This document shows, in pieces, positions 58,066 to 64,000 of a stretch of 64,000 bases of DNA. The DNA lies in assembly GCA_002633025.1 (NCBI GenBank), contig NMRB01000344.1, forward strand, positions 92,890 through 156,889, read 5' to 3'. Each line of letters begins with the position of its first letter. Position 1 is the first letter of the stretch. The notes under the pieces are model-generated. The model did not search any database, was not told the DNA's origin, and saw nothing but the letters and a program-made list of their open reading frames with translations. A program made the position numbers and the translations under genes. The DNA is from Notospermus geniculatus (Eukaryota; Nemertea; Pilidiophora; Heteronemertea; Lineidae).

Positions 58066-59160
58066 CAGTTTGACTTATCAACAGATCAATACATGAATAT
58101 GATCGACTCAAGATCCCCTTTAAGATATAGTCATACTCAGGCATGAAAATACACCCTTGGTCTTTTTTGGTTATGTGATTTTTTGGGACGGCTTCTTCTC
58201 CGCCTTTGCCTTTTCCTTGCAATCAATCACAGTGATTTATTGTGATGTCACGTGGTGACAGTTCAGTTTCTTTCCAACCTGAACAACAGGGCACAAGCCT
58301 CCAAAAAACCTGGTGACGTTGCGTCGGTTTGTGACCCTGACGAACAACAGTCAAATCCGCCATTTTGCGTAGGGTTATGTGATGCGTCGCGCCTTACAGC
58401 GTCGGTGTGGAAGAACTACTTCCGCGGTAAAAGTAGTTCTAAAGAAATGACATTTCTCTGATAAATATTTGCTACTTTTATTGTATTNTGACATTGTCAT
58501 ATGGTCGTCGAAAATGGCACCCAAGTTACGAACACTGGAGGAAGGCTGAATGGCAGTTGTACCTATTTGAATTGAAGGGATGATTTCAGATGGGATGAAT
58601 TTTATGATGATTTCAGATGAAATAAATATATTTTAGTCAATTTATTCGCATATTTACATCAGAAAACCCATAATAGCATATTTTATTGTTTTGGGAATCT
58701 GGCAAACGCACAGTGGACGCACAGCATCAGAACAGCGAAATGCACGTCAGTGCACTGTACATTCTGTACTGTATGGCATAATGGCGGGAACCCGGGGAAA
58801 TCCCGATTTGGCCGAGCAAAAACGCACAATAACCCGCAAAATCTTAGTAAAATTCACTTTTGCGTGTCATATTGTATTAAATTAACCCAAAACTGCCATC
58901 GTTAGGTTCTTTTTCGACACAAAAGTGATGAGTTTCACCGAACTATATCTTGAGTCAAAGTAGTCCGAAAGTAGATCCAGGTGGTTCGGTCGCCGCATCA
59001 CTATCCCAGCTATAGGTGGGGGTGCAATAAGATATTCAAGATGGCGGCGGTGATTTTTCCTCCGGGACTAAATCCCAAACCCAAGTCTCGCAATATCTCG
59101 CGGGATTTGGTCCCGGTGTTCCGGTTGTATCATGGTTGTGATCATCTGGTGCTCACCAGT
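58066..59160. other. No gene recognised
   Basis: AT-rich near 58560-58690; single N at 58487. Confidence 0.4.
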
Positions 59161-60340
59161 CTATCTGGCCTCACGGCCATCTAGCCTGGTTCGAATCCAT
59201 AACATTTCCCGTTTCTGAGGGGGTGAGAGCCTCAAGGTGTCAATATCTGTCTTGATTTTGAGCAGAGCCGTCTCAGTGCTGTGGCCAGCTTTATATGCCG
59301 ACTGTAACGGATCTCCGAGGGAATGAAAGTTTAGGTATGAGACAAATTGTTTCGTCACCACTTTTTCCAGGACATTTGATAAAAAAGGAAGATTTGAGAT
59401 TGGGCGGTAGTTTTTCATACAATTTGGATCCAGATTAGTTTTTTTCAGGACTGGCGTGACATATGCATTTTTGAAAGAACTAGGCACAATGCCAGTTGCC
59501 AGCGACTGATTTATGCACTGAACCAACAGAGGCAATAAGGCCTTAAGTATGGCACCTTCTTTCAGAAGCCATGTTGGTATGGGGTCCAAGGCACATGATT
59601 TTGGAGGACATCCCTTGATTAATCTCACAAGTTCAGTGTGAGTAACTGGATGGAACTCTGTAAGGCGAAAGCCCAAGGCTCGCTCGGGCGGCTTACATAA
59701 GTTTACTTCGCCGAAACCCTTACAGATGTTAGCAATTTTATCTATGAAGAAACTTGCAAAATCATTAGCCAGGACAGCATTATCAGTCACCTCTGGGAGC
59801 TTACTCCCCTGGCCTAAAGAAATGAGGCCACTAACCTGGCGAAACATGTCTCTGGTACTACAATTCGCCAACTTGGTCCTTAGATACTCAGATTATCATT
59901 TTGTGTGTCAATTTTGTGCTATTCTGTATCTTGGATATAATATCATATCATATATCATATCATATCGCACCGCACCACACTGTACCGCACCGCATCAAAT
60001 CACATCACATCACATCAAGGTATCCTGATCTCTGTCAATGTATCCCGATGGCTATCAATGTAATGTACATGTATCTGATCTCTGTCAATGTATCTTGATC
60101 TCTATCAGTGTACCAATCAGATTTTGTCCTATTTATCAGGGATACTACTGCCTTACCCTGATCGATAAACATTTGCCTGTGAACCTCAAGACCAGATTTC
60201 TTGAACATTCGCTCAAACTGGCGCCGGATTTTACGCGCTGAGTGAACTTCGTCATTGTACCAAGACTTGTTGTTGGTGCCTTTTAAGCGGACAGTGGCTT
60301 CAGGCGCATGTTTATCAATGAGGGAAGACACAACACTGGT
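59161..60340 (-). mobile_element. Broken CR1/L2-like non-LTR retrotransposon (linker and RT fingers)
   Basis: On the minus strand, 60330-60118 encodes the region between endonuclease and reverse transcriptase (SSLIDKHAPEATVRLKG, KSWYNDEVHSARK, NRTKSDWY). 59890-59200 encodes the N-terminal RT region, with NYRPISNLPFLSNVLEKVV and LQSAYKAGHSTETALLK, typical of CR1/L2 clade elements. The two halves are split by about 225 bp of unrelated low-complexity sequence (59893-60117). The frame ends just before the first catalytic aspartate motif; the YxDD palm motif and the endonuclease are absent. It is a 5'- and 3'-truncated dead copy that cannot move itself. The clade is judged from motif wording only. 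Confidence 0.85.
59893..60117. mobile_element. Insertion in the retrotransposon: shared 40-bp segment plus minisatellite
   Basis: Interrupts the RT reading frame between KSDWY and YLRTKLANCS. It starts with about 40 bp also found at 47132-47172 (TTATCATTTTGTGTGTCAAT...), then ATATC and CACATC runs, then four or more copies of a CTCTGTCAATGTATCCTGAT-type minisatellite that also occurs at 51573-51670. Confidence 0.6.
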
Positions 60341-60773
60341 GTACACTGCCATGGCAATGAAGATAAGCTGAACTACACATTCGCCCAAACTCACCAATCC
60401 TCAATAATATGGCACTCGTCTACGACTTCAGCTACAACATGCTTTTGGAAGTTCGAATTATTCAACAAGGCCCGTCCCTCATCCATATTGAGAAGTGCCT
60501 CTGGATGGCAAAGCACGATCTGATTTCGTGGAGGAGGACCCCCAGACCTCCCGCAAAACCGGCCCCACCAGTGCTCGAAGGCAAAGCCCACGTCCGTTGA
60601 GCGCATCTGCTTAAAATTCCCCTCTAGCGAAAAAAGCCAGCTACCGCCCTGAGTTATGGAATAGTTTGGAGATTGGGTGTTCACTGCGGTCAATTTGCCT
60701 ATTCAGGAAGCAGTTTTAAGCTCATGATTCATAATGAAGGGATGAATTGGAAATACATGTACATGAAAACAAA
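60341..60773. other. No gene recognised
   Basis: Contains GGACCCCCAGACC, a word also seen near 14410 and 41105, probably degraded transposon sequence. Confidence 0.4.
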
Positions 60774-61026
60774 GGCCCGTATTCTAGAAGCCTCCTTAAA
60801 GCAGACTTATTTCCATTACCCAACGACATATAGTGACAAAAAATTCCTGCCGCGTCGCTCTGGCGCGGCAGGAATTTGTTTGTCACTCCATGTGGTGGGG
60901 TAATGGAAATAGGTCAGCTTTTTAACTCAAGATCCTCTTTAAGCTTTTGTACATGTATTCTGCCCTGCAAACAATACATGTAGCTACATGTGAACCTTAG
61001 AGTTCAAGAAGCTGCTAGAATTCTGC
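60774..61026. mobile_element. Nested fold-back element, CCGTAT-terminal group
   Basis: Outer ends GGCCCGTATTCTAGAAGC / CTAGAATTCTGCCC; an inner hairpin at about 60803-60918 pairs AAAAATTCCTGCCGCG with CGCGGCAGGAATTTG and continues outward through TTTCCATTACC. Confidence 0.7.
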
Positions 61027-62764
61027 CCAAAGTCTTAAAGACAAATAACAGAAAATGGTCCCAACAGAAACCGTCAGTCGGTTGACCAATCGGTGTCACT
61101 ACGGCCCCATTCTGATTCAATGCCTGGCTGACCCATTGATGCTTGAATGAGCACCAATCAAGAGAATTTTCTATTGAATTGGTCCATTATAACTGTGCTG
61201 CCATCTTTTGGCAATAAGCGCGGCTGACTCCTCCTATTGATGTATGCGGAAGGCAAAATTAACATGATGGCTCTGCTGGTGAGCTGGCATTGAGCCATTC
61301 TCACCACTAAAATCATCACACTTTTAAAAGTGGGTCAATTTTTCGCCTCCATTTTCTCCTTTTCCATTCACGTAATCTACTGATTATCGACGCAATAGCT
61401 AATCATTTTGCGTGAAATTGTGTCCCATGCTAAGCAATTTGAATAATATAATCGGCTTGGTGCTTTTTGGACGATTTTTGGACCAAATGACGAGATTATT
61501 TAGGATCATTTTCATGCGGGTCCTCTGTCCACGAGTCTTATTGTACTGTAGGCCAAAAGCGGAGCGGCTGTAACAGGCAGGGGGCCAGGTGTTGGACAGT
61601 AAAAATGGTGGAGATTCTTTTCATCCTTGAGAAATTAGACCCATTGTGATACCTTTTCTAACCCTTCATTAGGTAAGCTACTATACTTCAACTCATTCTT
61701 TCATGTGTAGCAACAACTTCCACACTTAATTGATAACTAAGATAATTCAAATACTTGGACATTTCCACAGTCTTGTTGGCCACATTTCCTGACTGCTCTG
61801 TACACTACATCGATCGTATGTTCATGGATGAACCAGGTCACGGTAATAAACATACAGTAGCATAGCGCCTGTATTCAGGTCTCACCACACAGGGGAAAGT
61901 AGGACATCTTATAATAACAGCAACTTCCTGATGGCCATACAGACAAGCCTGTTTTCTCTGGCCATCGATGGTGGCGCTGACTGATAGGTCTATTTACGGT
62001 ACATTATGCCTGTGCCTCTCGCCCTCGGCCTCATGCCAGCGAACTGTTGTTGCCATTTGGCTTGGTATACGGCAACACACACACAAGGAAACAAAACAAA
62101 ACCTCGAAGTCAGTTTCGCCAAAACTACCAACAGAAAAACCTAGCACCTTGAAACTGAAGATTTTTGTTTGTGAAGGACTGAATATCATGGCTGCAGCTC
62201 GAATTAAACCGTTACGCCCAATTCAAGAAAAAGTCAAGTCATGCGCTGTAACAAAGTCATCAGTTACCACGTAGTGAAGACGGGGGAAAGGTTTAATCCT
62301 CGTCAGCTCGTTTGAGGAACTTGCGCGGCGAAACCCCTTGGCCTGATAGGCTACATTTGTTGTTTGCAACGCCGGTTAACAACATCGTGGCAAAAGTATC
62401 GTTCATTAGAATATAGCCATCTCATCGATTTTATCAGTGAAAGCCACGGACGTATGAATGGGAAGGATTACTGTCAACGCATTCGCGACAGACCCTAATG
62501 GGAGGTTGCATTAAATTTGTGGATATTTTGATTTCAAAAGTGCCACTTCGATTGGCAGCTACAAAAAGTAAATATTACATGTAATCCAAACACCTTGCAC
62601 CTTGCACTAAAATTTCATGAGCGAGCTTATGAATGTTTGCTTGCACTGATCTTTGCTCATCATCATCACCCATATAGCCCCAAACTAGAATAGCCCACTT
62701 CCCCGTATTTTTTCAGTCGCCGGTTTTCGTCTGAGGTCAACGTCAGCATCATATCTGCTTCACG
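61027..62764. other. No gene recognised; presumed GPCR 5' flank
   Basis: A 75-codon frame at 62047 has no known domain. Confidence 0.4.
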
Positions 62765-63742
62765 ATGATTGTAGGTGATTCAACGACGGGTTACAACCAA
62801 GGAAGTCCCCTGAAACACAGCGTGGACATCGTTGTTTACATTCTGACAGTTCCAATTCCCCCACTTCTCATGGTTTTGGGGCTGGTTGGCAATTCGCTAA
62901 GCTTTCTTGTAATGAACCAGAAGAAGTACGAGAAGAGTACGACCTGTTTTTACATGCGCTGTGTGGCCGTATTTGACAGTGTGTACATCTACGGTAGAAT
63001 GATTCTGCGCTATCTTCTAGTAATGGCGCCACAACTCTTCAACGACAACAGAATTAAACATGGATATTGTCTGTACTACATGTTCAGTTTCGAGGTAGGC
63101 TTGGTACGTTCCCCTATGCTACTAGTCGTCATGACATTCGATCGTTTTATTGCCTTAACTTGGCCTTTACAAGCTGCCAGAATATGCACAATGTACAAGG
63201 CCAAGGTCACTGCCGCCGTCATTCCTACTCTCGGCTTCACTTATGCTTCTGTCAGCATTGCACTCCGTAAATTCCAAGAGAAATACAAACATTGGTTTTG
63301 CCCGTTTCACTTCAATGAACCGTGGGATACCCTTTACCAAGCCATCGCAAATTCGCTATGCGCCTATATCCCTATCATCCTACTTTCTATCTTCAACACG
63401 GGTATCATCGTAGCCGTGAAACGAAGTCAAAGAAACAATGCACTGAAGAAGACGACCTCATTGGACGACTCGTCGATTACGTCAGCAACAATTTTGATCA
63501 CGACTGCATTCATCGTATTACAGATCCTCAGCAATATGGAGTTCGTTTTCGTGTGGCTGTTCGAAGGAGCCTTCACCGATGATAAGCAGCAGTTACTACG
63601 CATTTTTCTCAACTTGTTTATGATATTTGAAAACACGAATTATTGTCTTAATTCGTACTTACACTTGTTAGCGTGTAAACGCCTCCGAAAAGAAATGCTT
63701 GGCATGATTTTGGGTTCGTTACGTAAAAGGCAATCAACATAA
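62765..63742 (+). CDS. Intronless rhodopsin-family orphan GPCR (neuropeptide-receptor-like), 325 aa
   Basis: Seven-helix receptor in one open frame with an ATG after a TTCACG context. TM1 about 24-50 with GLVGNS (N43); TM2 about 58-86 with D71; TM3 about 100-124 with C102, the usual disulphide partner of an ECL2 cysteine (C179 in HWFCPF); TM4 about 147-166; TM5 about 188-218; TM6 about 238-266; TM7 about 277-302. The DRY motif is DRF (126-128), continuing IALTWPLQA. NPxxY is reduced to NSYLH (296-300), followed by a basic helix-8 start, CKRLRKEM. No CWxP motif is seen in TM6. Short N-terminus with no clear signal peptide or NxS/T site, so the ligand is probably a small peptide or molecule. 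Large sets of intronless receptors of this general kind are known in lancelets and sea urchins. The family is clear; the ligand is not. Confidence 0.9.
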   Translation: MIVGDSTTGYNQGSPLKHSVDIVVYILTVPIPPLLMVLGLVGNSLSFLVMNQKKYEKSTTCFYMRCVAVFDSVYIYGRMILRYLLVMAPQLFNDNRIKHGYCLYYMFSFEVGLVRSPMLLVVMTFDRFIALTWPLQAARICTMYKAKVTAAVIPTLGFTYASVSIALRKFQEKYKHWFCPFHFNEPWDTLYQAIANSLCAYIPIILLSIFNTGIIVAVKRSQRNNALKKTTSLDDSSITSATILITTAFIVLQILSNMEFVFVWLFEGAFTDDKQQLLRIFLNLFMIFENTNYCLNSYLHLLACKRLRKEMLGMILGSLRKRQST

Positions 63743-64000
63743 ACCTCGATCAATTACCTTGTTGACACTACATAAATGTCCGGGCTCAGCCCGGGCTGAG
63801 CACGGACTTTTTGCGTTTACACCTATGAATCGCCGTGTCTAAGTAAAGCCCGGACTTTTGAAACCCATACATGCCGCGTACGTACATGATAAAAAAGCCC
63901 GGGCTTATTTCAAACCCGGGATTCGAAAGGTCCGGGCTTTTCCAGACAGGTATAACCACGGCTATATTGCAAACTGAACATTCACATGCTATTCTTTAAC
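63743..64000. repeat. CCCGGGCT-rich region with GCTCAGCCCGGGCTGAGC palindrome (63784-63801)
   Basis: Several CCCGGGCT/AGCCCGG words over about 170 bp just after the GPCR stop; no AATAAA seen before the window ends. Confidence 0.55.

Noticed and set aside
62047-62274. 75-aa frame upstream of the GPCR as a small peptide gene
   Set aside because: No signal peptide, cleavage sites or known domain.

Overview
This window is animal nuclear DNA, not prokaryotic. The genes are split by GT-AG introns, coding density is very low, and most of the sequence is minisatellites, fold-back elements and short non-autonomous DNA transposons. AGGCCTA-type words and TACATGTA runs are very common. The gene content (an inhibitory SMAD, an SLC25A44-type carrier, secreted family-1 glycosidases in tandem, an intronless orphan rhodopsin-family GPCR) fits a non-vertebrate deuterostome such as an echinoderm, hemichordate or lancelet. 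I cannot name the species. Two N runs (34782-35051, 55818-55968) and single Ns at 51784 and 58487 mark draft assembly.

Layout. About 1-13 kb is gene-poor and full of repeats. From 13.4 to 19.9 kb on the minus strand lies the 5' part of an inhibitory SMAD (SMAD6/7 type): exon 1 with the MH1-like domain, and a probable 66-nt exon 2. The MH2 exons were not found and probably lie beyond the left edge. Upstream of its ATG are two copies of the palindromic SMAD-binding element GTCTAGAC. From 21 to 42 kb I recognise no gene; the main structure is a direct duplication (31.5-34.8 and 35.6-38.1 kb) in which one copy holds two clean transposon insertions and the other still has the empty sites. At 42.8-44.2 kb is a complete three-exon SLC25A44-like mitochondrial carrier.

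From 47.2 to 58.1 kb is a tandem duplication of a GH1 beta-glucosidase (lactase-like) gene. The left copy is a pseudogene lacking exons 1-3, with a frameshift in exon 4 and an early stop in the last exon. The right copy has seven exons, a signal peptide and about 491 residues, but part of exon 6, including the nucleophile codon, lies in an N gap. At 59.2-60.3 kb (minus) is a broken CR1/L2-like non-LTR retrotransposon split by a minisatellite-bearing insertion. At 62.8-63.7 kb is an intact intronless GPCR.

The genes do not form a pathway. SMAD6/7 damps BMP/TGF-beta signalling, SLC25A44 moves branched-chain amino acids into mitochondria, GH1 hydrolyses beta-glycosides outside the cell, and the GPCR is an orphan receptor. 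The most informative content is transposon biology: paired filled and empty sites that define target-site duplications directly, fold-back elements that share ends but not arms, and a GH1 pseudogene that keeps residues the intact copy has changed.
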